The notes under the pieces were generated by a model. The model searched no databases. It saw only the letters and a list, made by a program, of their open reading frames with translations, and was not told the origin of the DNA. From Candidatus Eiseniibacteriota bacterium (lineage in GTDB: Bacteria; Eisenbacteria; RBG-16-71-46; CAIMUX01; VGJL01): a stretch of 7,005 nt of DNA. The DNA lies in contig WJJW01000039.1 of NCBI GenBank assembly GCA_014729455.1, positions 1-7,005 on the forward strand, read 5' to 3'. Both the position numbers and the translations under genes were made by a program. Positions 1 through 6,051 of the stretch are shown here, in pieces. Position 1 is the stretch's first letter. Each line of letters begins with the position of its first letter.

Positions 1-562
1 GGATCGCTCCGCCCGGACCTGCGAGCGACACGAACCGGACGGCGTCCTCCGCCGGGGGGAGCGTGAAGGCGACGTGCAGCGTCGCGTCCGGAGCGATCAG
101 GCCCCAGTCGTCCGGAACGGCGCGCAGAAGGCGCGGCCGGCCCACGATGATCTCGAAGCGATGGTCGGCCCCGAGCCGCGCTCCCGACAGGGACCGGGTT
201 TCGGCCGGGACGACGCAGGCGATCCGCGTTCCCTCCGGCACGGGCCGGGCGGGAACGAAGCTCAGCGCGCGTGTGCCGATCCAGGTGAAGCTCCCCTCGA
301 TCTCCGGCGTGAGGCGCAGCGGCGGTGGATCGAGACCCTCCTCCTTCTCGCCGAGCGGGACCATCTGGGCGTCGAAGACGACGTCGATCGACGGGACCGC
401 GGCGACCTCCCCGCGCGGGGCGACCAGGTCGATCCCCAGGCGGTCGTCCGGGTCCTGGCTCGGCGCCGGTTCCGGGTACAGGAGTCGAAGGGCGATCAGG
501 GTGACCACGAGCACGAGTGCCGCACCGATCAGGCGAGGCGTCGGGGGGCGGAACGAGGGCAT
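1..562 (-). CDS. Bacterial alpha-2-macroglobulin-like protein, N-terminal part (partial)
   Basis: The reading frame is open on the minus strand from an ATG at 562-560 to the window edge, giving 187 codons without a stop. GGAGG at 568-572 lies 5 nt before the ATG, which fixes the start. Residues about 11-29 are a single hydrophobic segment followed by a Pro/Asp-rich linker. No lipobox cysteine follows, so this is probably an uncleaved membrane anchor, unlike the lipoprotein YfhM of E. coli. Residues about 45-140 look like the Ig-like first domain of bacterial alpha-2-macroglobulins: FDAQMVPLG near 63-71, TPEIEGSFTWIGTRALSFVP near 85-104, then PEGTR. A second beta domain starts near residue 142. 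Family members are large periplasmic proteins thought to trap proteases, often encoded beside penicillin-binding protein PbpC; that neighbour would lie outside the window. The thioester motif, if present, is also outside. An unrelated Ig-like (Big_5 type) surface protein is the main alternative. Confidence 0.72.
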   Translation of the reverse strand, partial: MPSFRPPTPRLIGAALVLVVTLIALRLLYPEPAPSQDPDDRLGIDLVAPRGEVAAVPSIDVVFDAQMVPLGEKEEGLDPPPLRLTPEIEGSFTWIGTRALSFVPARPVPEGTRIACVVPAETRSLSGARLGADHRFEIIVGRPRLLRAVPDDWGLIAPDATLHVAFTLPPAEDAVRFVSLAGPGGAI

Positions 563-602
563 CGGGACCTCCGGGGATCGATTCGCGACGACGGCTGGCG
601 GA

Positions 603-631
603 AGCCTACACCGGCTCCCCGTCGCTGTCAC
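603..631 (-). promoter_or_regulatory. Putative sigma70-type promoter of the alpha-2-macroglobulin-like gene
   Basis: Read on the minus strand, GTGACA (626-631; five of six matches to TTGACA) is followed by a 17-nt spacer and TAGGCT (603-608). Transcription would start near 596, leaving a leader of about 34 nt that contains the GGAGG ribosome site. The -10 matches TATAAT at only three positions, but it shares the TAGNNT form with other promoters here. Confidence 0.45.
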
Positions 632-644
632 GGCGCGGGTCGCA

Positions 645-674
645 TTGACACTCGAGGGGAGGGGTCATTAGATT
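645..674 (+). promoter_or_regulatory. Putative sigma70-type promoter of the TerB/DUF72 pair
   Basis: A perfect TTGACA at 645-650 is followed by an 18-nt spacer and TAGATT at 669-674 (four of six matches to TATAAT). Transcription would start near 681, giving a leader of about 27 nt ahead of the GTG at 708 and including GGAGG at 698-702. Its -35 box lies 13 bp from the -35 box of the opposite promoter, so the two divergent promoters sit back to back in a 145-bp gap. Confidence 0.55.
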
Positions 675-707
675 GTCGGGAACCACGCTTTCGTACCGGA
701 GGTGACC

Positions 708-1595
708 GTGTCGAAACGCGATCCCCGCGTCGGGCTCCTGAAGATCCTCATCGCCGCGGCCTGGGCCGACGGGGAGCTTTCCGCGGAGGAGCAGGAGACG
801 ATCCGCAAGATCGAACGCGATCTCGACCTGCCCGAGTCCGAGCAGGTCGCGCTCGATCGCCTGTTCGAGGAGCCGCTCGGCCTCGAGGAAGCGGAGGAGA
901 TGGCCCGCGATCTGATCCCCTCGCTGAGCGCGGAGGAGCGGGACGACTGGATGCGTCGGATCGACCGCGTGGTCCGATCCGACGCGGAGGTCGATCCGCG
1001 GGAACGGCGCCTCCTGGAAGGGCTGGAGGAAGCGATCCGTGAAGCGGACGCCGGACCGTCGCTGCTTGCCCGGATCCGCGGGCTCTTCCGCTCCGATCGC
1101 GCCGCGAAGCCGGAGAGGACGGAGAGCGGCGTGGTGCGCAAGATCCTCCAGCGGATGCCGGCCGAGGCGAAGTCGCGGGAGCGCGGCGGAGACCGATTCG
1201 AGTACGCGACCCTCTTCGGGGCGCTGCTCTACCGCGTCGCGTTCGCCGACGGCGCGTTCACGGACGACGAGGCGGCCCGGTTGCGGACCCTCCTCACCGG
1301 CACGTTCGCCTTCGACGAAGACGAGTCGCAGCGGATCGTCGACGTGATCGAGTCGAAGGCGGCGGAGGATCTCGATCGCCAGCGACTCTGCGCGACCTTC
1401 AACCGCGTCACCGACATGGAGGGGAGGATGCGGCTGCTCGGCTGCCTCTTCATCGTCTCGGAGGCGGACGGGGAGATCTCCGACGCCGAGCTCCGCGAGA
1501 TGCGTCTGATCGCGAACTACCTATGGATCGGCGCGCGGGAGTTCCACCGGGTCCGGACCCGCTACGGTCCCGACGAGAGCCGGGATGCCGACTGA
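708..1595 (+). CDS. Tandem TerB-like domain protein
   Basis: A 295-residue, very acidic and probably cytoplasmic protein of two helical TerB-like modules. Module one spans residues about 7-113, with AWADGELSAEE at 18-28 and SDAEVDPRE at 91-99. Module two spans about 164-285, with AFADGAFTDDE at 178-188 and SEADGEISDAE at 251-261. Each module therefore carries two acidic ADG/SDAE-type repeats, as in TerB and the N-terminal domain of DjlA, where such residues can bind metal. A charged linker rich in Arg and Lys joins them. GTG at 708 is chosen over GTG at 702 because GGAGG at 698-702 is 5 nt before 708 but overlaps 702. TerB-like proteins are linked to tellurite resistance and membrane-stress systems, but no ter genes are visible here, so the role is unknown. 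The gene overlaps the next by 11 nt. Fold assignment is from motif pattern; confidence in the gene itself is high. Confidence 0.82.
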   Translation: MSKRDPRVGLLKILIAAAWADGELSAEEQETIRKIERDLDLPESEQVALDRLFEEPLGLEEAEEMARDLIPSLSAEERDDWMRRIDRVVRSDAEVDPRERRLLEGLEEAIREADAGPSLLARIRGLFRSDRAAKPERTESGVVRKILQRMPAEAKSRERGGDRFEYATLFGALLYRVAFADGAFTDDEAARLRTLLTGTFAFDEDESQRIVDVIESKAAEDLDRQRLCATFNRVTDMEGRMRLLGCLFIVSEADGEISDAELREMRLIANYLWIGAREFHRVRTRYGPDESRDAD

Positions 1596-2484
1596 CCTCG
1601 GGGTCCTTCCCCCCGGCCTGCACGTCGGGACGTCCAGCTTCAGCGCGTCCGACTGGCGGGGGGTCTTCTATCCGGAGGATCTCGAACCGCGCGACTTCCT
1701 CGCCCACTACGCGAAGCGCTTCCGGACGGTCGAGATCGACGCGACGTGGCACTTCATGCCCAACCCGCGGATCGTGGAGGGGTGGGAGCGCAAGGTCCCC
1801 GACGGGTTCGTCTTCTCCGCGAAGGTGCCCAAGGTGATCACGCACGAGAAGCAGCTCGTGGACTGCGAGGAGGAGATCGCGTCGTTCCTCGACACGATGT
1901 CGCGGCTCGGAGACAAGCTCGGGCCGCTTCTCTTCCAGTTCCAGTACGTCTCGAAACGGCGCGACCCGAAGGAGTACGAGACCGGATCCCGCTTCCTGAA
2001 GCGGCTCGAGGCGTTTCTTCCGCTCTTGCCGGACCGGTACCGGTACGTCGTCGAGGTCCGCAACCGGAACTGGTTGCGCGAAGATCTCACGAGCCTGCTC
2101 GCCGGCCGCGGGATCGCGCTCGCGCTCGTCGACTACGTGACGATGCCGCGGGCGGAGGGGTGGTTCGAGCAATGCGATCCGGTGACGGCCGACTTTTCCT
2201 ACGTCCGGTTCCTCGGAGATCACCGGGCGATGGACGATCTCGTCGCCAAGAAGCGGGAGACCGGCCAGAAGCAGGGGGACTGGAACGAGCTTCTGGTGGA
2301 CCGGACGCGGGAGATGCGCGCCTGGGCGCCGGTCCTGCAGCGTCTGAGCGAGCGGGTGACCGACGTCTACGCCTACTTCAACAACCACTACGCCGGTTAC
2401 GCCCCGGGATCGATCGAGCTGTTCCTCCGCACCTGGGAGGAGAAGGAGTCGGGGGACGCCGGCGGCTCCGCCGGCATCGGCTGA
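1585..2484 (+). CDS. DUF72 (YecE-like) family protein
   Basis: A 299-residue soluble protein of the DUF72/YecE family (Pfam PF01904), a TIM-barrel-like fold of unknown biochemical role. Family landmarks appear in order: GTSSFSASDWRGVFYP (15-30), VEIDATWHFMPNP (49-61), FVFSAKVPKVITH (75-87), LLFQFQY (115-121), YVVEVRNRNWL (154-164), LVDY (181-184), YVRFLGDH (206-213) and VYAYFNNHYAGYAP (261-274). The length is normal for the family and the protein looks intact. The ATG lies 11 nt inside the upstream TerB-like gene, with only a weak GAGAG at 1575-1579, so translation is probably coupled to that gene. No family member has a firm catalytic assignment that I know of, and the pairing with a TerB protein does not settle one. 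The last codons contain a GC-rich hairpin. Confidence 0.93.
   Translation: MPTDLGVLPPGLHVGTSSFSASDWRGVFYPEDLEPRDFLAHYAKRFRTVEIDATWHFMPNPRIVEGWERKVPDGFVFSAKVPKVITHEKQLVDCEEEIASFLDTMSRLGDKLGPLLFQFQYVSKRRDPKEYETGSRFLKRLEAFLPLLPDRYRYVVEVRNRNWLREDLTSLLAGRGIALALVDYVTMPRAEGWFEQCDPVTADFSYVRFLGDHRAMDDLVAKKRETGQKQGDWNELLVDRTREMRAWAPVLQRLSERVTDVYAYFNNHYAGYAPGSIELFLRTWEEKESGDAGGSAGIG
2458..2475. terminator. GC-rich hairpin at the convergent gene end
   Basis: GCCGGCGG (2458-2465) and CCGCCGGC (2468-2475) are perfect inverted repeats, giving a stem of 7-8 bp with a 2-4 nt loop. The hairpin ends 6 nt before the DUF72 stop codon and sits next to the 28-bp gap between the two convergent genes. There is no T-run on either side; on the plus strand a C/T-rich stretch (2493-2504) follows. 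It may stop transcription or slow decay in both directions, but it is not a standard intrinsic terminator. Confidence 0.3.
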
Positions 2485-2512
2485 GCGGTCGCGTCCCCCT
2501 TCTCCGGGTCGC

Positions 2513-3348
2513 CTACAACTCGTTCCAGATCAGCGTGTAGACCGCCGACATCGGCACCCCTCCTTCGTCGGCGTAGTACGAGACGATCCTCATCTTGTAC
2601 AGCGCGTCGCCGTCCCGGATCAGGTAGATCCGCCGGCCGGCTCCTCTTCCGGCCGCTTCGTGATGATGTTGACGACCCCACCGATCGCCTCGGATCCATA
2701 CAGGGTCGACCCGGTCCCCTTGACGACCTCGATCCGGTCGACGTTGGTCAGCGAGTACTGGCTCAGATCGATCGATCCGCGCACCCGCCCGACCGCGCGC
2801 TCCCCGTCGACCAGGATCAGGACGCGGTTCTCGTCGAGACCGCGCAGCGAGACCCCCTGGCCGGAGAGATCCTCGCGGACGTTGATCCCCGTCGACCACG
2901 CGAGCGCTTCGTCGACGCTGGTGGCCCCCGTCTTCCGGAACTCCCGCCGTCCGACCACCTCGGTCTGGACCGGCACCTCCTTCAGCATGTGCGGCGAGCG
3001 GGTGCCCGTCACGACGACCTCGTCGAGGACCCACGGCTTCGGTCGCAGGCGGATCGCGATCGCTCCTCCTCCCGAGCCGACCGTGACGAGGAGCGTATCG
3101 CTCGGCTCGAACCCGACGCGGGAGGCGACCAGACGGTGGCGGCCGTCCGGGAGGGCGGCGAAGCGCGTCCTGCCGTGCTGATCGGTCGACCGGGATGCTC
3201 CGGTCTCCAGCAACCGGACCGTCGCTCCCTGGATCGGGCGAGCGGTCTCGGCGTTCTCGACCTGGACCTCGAGGGGCAGCGCGAGCGCCTCGCCCCCGAG
3301 CAGCCGACCGAGGAGAAGGGACAGGAGGATCGGGATCGTTCTCTTCAT
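2513..3348 (-). pseudogene. Truncated TonB-dependent receptor (plug only) joined to an HmuY-like C-terminal remnant
   Basis: From ATG at 3348 the frame encodes 242 residues, ending at TGA 2620-2622. It has a signal peptide (about 1-24), a carboxypeptidase-regulatory-like beta domain (about 25-102), EVVVTGTR (110-117) and a full plug with SLRGLDENRVLILVDGE (167-183), VDRIEVVKG (203-211), STLYGSEAIGGVVNIITKRP (214-233). Outer-membrane receptors continue with a 22-strand barrel of roughly 400-600 residues; here none follows, so it cannot form a transporter. In another frame, from about 2638 to the stop at 2513-2515, the DNA encodes RRIYLIRDGDALYKMRIVSY and then YADEGG...YTLIWNEL. This resembles the end of HmuY-family haem-binding lipoproteins (Pfam PF14064), whose genes often accompany TonB receptors. 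The likely reading is one deletion removing the barrel and the start of the neighbour gene. The HmuY call rests on about 38 residues. GAAGAGG at 3352-3358 precedes the start. An assembly chimera is the main alternative. Confidence 0.7.
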
Positions 3349-3392
3349 CGACCTCTTCGAAGGTTGTTCAAAGGGCCGGGAGGAATCTCCCC

Positions 3393-3408
3393 CCGGACCC
3401 GGGTCCGG
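3393..3408. repeat. Perfect 16-bp palindrome upstream of the TonB receptor fragment
   Basis: CCGGACCCGGGTCCGG is a perfect inverted repeat with no central spacer, about 45 bp upstream of the receptor ATG and about 75 bp past the stop of the GT-C gene. A second small inverted repeat (GGGAG/CTCCC, 3378-3391) lies beside it. Position suits an operator or a processing site; base composition makes short GC palindromes fairly common, so no function is claimed. Confidence 0.35.
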
Positions 3409-3428
3409 TCCGGCCGACCGAACGATCG

Positions 3429-3458
3429 AGTATCCGGCCCGCGGCACCTCGTCGGCAA
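3429..3458 (-). promoter_or_regulatory. Weak candidate promoter of the TonB receptor fragment
   Basis: On the minus strand TTGCCG (3453-3458) is followed by an 18-nt spacer and GATACT (3429-3434), each matching four of six consensus positions. It would give a leader of about 75 nt that includes the 16-bp palindrome. Transcription could instead arrive from the GT-C gene 133 bp upstream on the same strand. Confidence 0.25.
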
Positions 3459-3481
3459 CCCCGATCGAATCGACCGGTCGG

Positions 3482-5962
3482 TTACGGCGCCGGTTCGCGG
3501 GGGGCGGCGATTTCGAGGGTCCCCATCCGCCGCCAGTCCGGTCCGAGCCGGTCGCTGGCGAGCTCGAGGAAATCGTCGACGGGGGCGTACGGCTCGATCC
3601 CCATCCGGACCCAGATCTCGTACCGGCCGGGAGGCGATTGCGGCGGGACCCACTCCCACCGCTCGTCGGCGTAGGTCTCTCCCGGCGACCAGAGGAAGAC
3701 CGGATAGAAGTTCACCAGCGGGCGGAACGGCCGGCCGAAGCGCAGGACCGTCTCGTCCGTCTCCTCCTCGACCCAGCGCAGGATCCGCCCGAGAACCGGG
3801 ATCGACCAGCTCTCCGGCATCTCCGCATGCTGGATCTTGATCTCGCAGAACACCGGCAGGCGGTACTCCGCGTCGGTCCGGCGCCAGATCAGACCGAACC
3901 GGGCCGGCTCCCCGGCCGGAACGGGCCGAGCCGGCGGCGTGAATCGGAGCATCTCGACGGGTCCCGCCGCGAGCAGCGGCGCGCCTCCCGGATCGGGGAT
4001 CCGCGCCGGGTTCGGCGGATCCCCGGGCAGCTTCGCCTCCGGCCCGGGGTCGTGGACGCGGTAGACCGTGATCCCGCCGGAGTCGTAGATCGGCTCGAAC
4101 AGGCGGGGAGCGGAGACGAACTTCTGCGTCTGCTCCTCGTAGGCGAGCGGAGAGAGGTGGACGTAGTAGGCCGACTGGTACCGCCCGTAGGACTGGTTCA
4201 ACAGGATCAGATCGACGTCGTAGCGGCGGAGGATCGTGAAGGTGCGCGCGAGGCCGACCCGGCCGTTCAAGGCCGCCTGCACGTCCCGGATCCGCTGCGG
4301 GACGCTCGGATCGGTCGGCGAGGAGTGCTGGTGCAGCGGAGCGACGGCGTCGTGCTTGGTGTAGGCGGGGACGGCGTAGCTCGAGATCGGATCGGAGAGG
4401 ATCGTCCGCGGCTCGGCGAGCTCCCGGTCCAGGACCGCGAGCGCGGTGACGAGCGGTTCGTTCTCGCGATGGGTCGCGCGCAGCTTCTCCGGGACCGCCC
4501 ATTCCGAGCGGGTCGCGACCGCCTGGGCGAGAAGACCGACCAGGGCGAGCGCGAGCAGGACCCCCCCTCCGACCCGCCGGAGCGCGCCGCCGCCGGCGAG
4601 GGCCGCCCCCCCGCGGAGGATCGCGACGGCGAGGATCCCCGCGACCGGGATCGTCAGGATGACGCGGAAGAGCATGCTGTGGGCGTGGGCGGCGACCACG
4701 ACCCGTACGATCGGCGGCAGGAACAGGATCGCGAGCGGCACCGCCGTCGACCAGAACAGGAACCCTGCGGCGCGGTCCCGCCGCAGGAACGGGCCGAAGC
4801 CGAGGCCGATGAGAAGCCCGACCGCCCCGGCGATCCCGATCCGCTCGAGCAGGTAGTCGGGATGCAGGACGGGCCAGTCCCCGGCGACGAGCATGACTCC
4901 GTAGAGATGGTCGAAGAGGGGGTTGGCGACGTCCATCGACCGCAGGATCCGCCAGCCGACGACCGGAAGGAGCAACAACACGCCGAGGCCGAGGACGTAC
5001 CAGATCGCCCGGCGGTCCTCGAAGCCGGAGCCGCGCCAGGTCCAGACGGCGAGCCCTGCGCATCCGAGCGCCAGCAGGACCTGGAATCCGCTCAGCAGGT
5101 GCATGAAGAAGAGGATCGCCGGAGAGGCGGCGGCGAGCGCCAGCAGAGCGATGCTCTCGTTCCAGTGGGCGTCGCGGCGCAGCGCGAGCCCGCGGCCGAG
5201 CGCGAGGAGTCCTCCCCACCCGCAGACCCATCCGAAGCGGCTCGCGTATCCCAGGTTCTGGATGAAGCGGTCTGCGTTGAAGAAGGTCGTGAAGAAGAAG
5301 AGCATCGCCGCCATCGCGGCGGCCGGCGTCCCGATCCAGTGACGGAACATCGCGGCGATCGCCAGGACCGCCAGGGGGGCGAGCAGGCGGGGGAACCACC
5401 GCCACCCGTCGATCGGATCGACCCCGCTCAACCGGCAGAGCGCGGCGAACTGCAGGTGGAACGAACCGCGCCGGGGGTCGGGGGCGACGTCCCGGTCGGG
5501 GCGATAGAGCGGCGACTCGGGAGAGAGATCGCCCGTCTGCAGGATCTCGCGGGTGAAGGCGACGAAATCGAGCGAATCGTGGACCGGACCGAGCGAGCCG
5601 CCCTCGCGAAGCATCAGCAGCAGTGCGACGAGGGCGAGCAGGCCCAGGACCAGTCGGTAGCTCGCCGGCTCGCTTCCGACGACCGGTGACGTCCGACCGC
5701 CTCGCCGCAGCAGGAGCGCGGCCAGCGGCAGTCCGACCGAGAGGGCGAGCAGCCCGATGCTCCAGGTCCGCAAGTGCATCCCGAAGATCGTTCCCGCGAG
5801 CCCCCACGCGCCGGCGACGCCGACCGAGACCAGCAGGGACACGACGATCGTCTCGATCCGGGTCAGCCCGCGCCGGAGAGCGGGGATCAATCCGAGGACC
5901 CCGTAGCCCGATCCCAACAGGATCACCGCTCCGAGGACGAAGAAGAGCAGCTCTGCGATCAC
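3482..5962 (-). CDS. Polytopic membrane protein, GT-C glycosyltransferase-like, with C-terminal beta domain
   Basis: An 826-residue inner-membrane protein with about 12-14 hydrophobic segments between residues 3 and 485, then about 340 soluble residues. Typical GT-C features are an acidic extracytoplasmic loop after the fourth segment (HDSLDFVAFTREILQTGDLS, 129-148), a Phe-rich segment (215-228), the HAHSMLFRVIL region (426-436), and past the last helix SDPISSYAVPAYTKHDAVAP (523-542) followed by DVDLILLNQSYG (582-593). These occur in lipid-linked-sugar transferases and oligosaccharyl or mannosyl transferases; which sugar or acceptor is used cannot be read here. Residues about 660-820 look like an added beta-sandwich, with GETYADERWEWVPP and PGRYEIWVRM. 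The start is GTG at 5962, with AAGGG at 5971-5975, 8 nt upstream; the only nearby ATG (5985) is out of frame. It is divergent from heptose-activation genes, which fits glycan assembly. A non-enzymatic membrane protein of related topology is possible. Confidence 0.75.
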   Translation of the reverse strand: MIAELLFFVLGAVILLGSGYGVLGLIPALRRGLTRIETIVVSLLVSVGVAGAWGLAGTIFGMHLRTWSIGLLALSVGLPLAALLLRRGGRTSPVVGSEPASYRLVLGLLALVALLLMLREGGSLGPVHDSLDFVAFTREILQTGDLSPESPLYRPDRDVAPDPRRGSFHLQFAALCRLSGVDPIDGWRWFPRLLAPLAVLAIAAMFRHWIGTPAAAMAAMLFFFTTFFNADRFIQNLGYASRFGWVCGWGGLLALGRGLALRRDAHWNESIALLALAAASPAILFFMHLLSGFQVLLALGCAGLAVWTWRGSGFEDRRAIWYVLGLGVLLLLPVVGWRILRSMDVANPLFDHLYGVMLVAGDWPVLHPDYLLERIGIAGAVGLLIGLGFGPFLRRDRAAGFLFWSTAVPLAILFLPPIVRVVVAAHAHSMLFRVILTIPVAGILAVAILRGGAALAGGGALRRVGGGVLLALALVGLLAQAVATRSEWAVPEKLRATHRENEPLVTALAVLDRELAEPRTILSDPISSYAVPAYTKHDAVAPLHQHSSPTDPSVPQRIRDVQAALNGRVGLARTFTILRRYDVDLILLNQSYGRYQSAYYVHLSPLAYEEQTQKFVSAPRLFEPIYDSGGITVYRVHDPGPEAKLPGDPPNPARIPDPGGAPLLAAGPVEMLRFTPPARPVPAGEPARFGLIWRRTDAEYRLPVFCEIKIQHAEMPESWSIPVLGRILRWVEEETDETVLRFGRPFRPLVNFYPVFLWSPGETYADERWEWVPPQSPPGRYEIWVRMGIEPYAPVDDFLELASDRLGPDWRRMGTLEIAAPREPAP

Positions 5963-5993
5963 GCCGTCGGCCCTTGCGTTCCCATGTCCGGCG

Positions 5994-6022
5994 ACGCTAG
6001 CACACCCCCTTCATTGCGGCCA
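5994..6022 (-). promoter_or_regulatory. Putative promoter of the GT-C-like gene
   Basis: On the minus strand TGC-TAGCGT (extended -10; hexamer 5994-5999) lies about 31 nt before the GTG start. The -35 at 17 nt spacing is TGGCCG (6017-6022), a poor match. Its -35 overlaps the -35 of the opposite hddC promoter, so polymerase could probably serve only one direction at a time. Confidence 0.33.
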
Positions 6023-6042
6023 GGCGACGGTTTCCGTAGACT
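6014..6042 (+). promoter_or_regulatory. Putative promoter giving a leaderless hddC mRNA
   Basis: TTGCGG (6014-6019), a 17-nt spacer and TAGACT (6037-6042; TANNNT type) precede the ATG at 6052 by only 9 nt. Transcription from this -10 would begin at or within about 3 nt of the ATG. There is no Shine-Dalgarno-like sequence before the ATG, which agrees with leaderless translation. Confidence 0.45.
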
Positions 6043-6051
6043 TCGCCCGCC

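Noticed and set aside
63..1042. Two plus-strand open frames across 63-671 and 74-1042
   Set aside because: Both are Arg/Gly-rich, oppose the alpha-2-macroglobulin-like frame, and the second also overlaps the TerB gene in another frame; neither shows a domain or ribosome site.
2624..2645. Programmed frameshift making a functional plug-HmuY fusion
   Set aside because: There is no slippery heptamer, and the product would still lack the beta-barrel and most of HmuY; a deletion or assembly error is simpler.
3349..3447. Upstream extension of the TonB receptor start to 3447
   Set aside because: The added 33 residues precede a normal signal peptide and have no ribosome site; ATG 3348 starts directly at the signal peptide.
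3471..3480. Palindrome CGACCGGTCG just after the GT-C stop as a terminator
   Set aside because: Only a 10-bp dyad with no loop and no T-run; too short to form a stable hairpin.
3638..5689. Long open frame on the plus strand (about 680 codons) opposite the GT-C-like gene
   Set aside because: It is highly enriched in Arg, Glu, Asp, Pro and Gly with no domain pattern, as expected for the antisense shadow of a GC-rich gene. The minus-strand frame has clear membrane helices and GT-C motifs.
3345..5807. A second long minus-strand frame (about 820 codons) overlapping the GT-C-like gene
   Set aside because: Arg/Pro/Ala-rich low-complexity translation, characteristic of a shifted frame in high-GC DNA; no recognisable family.
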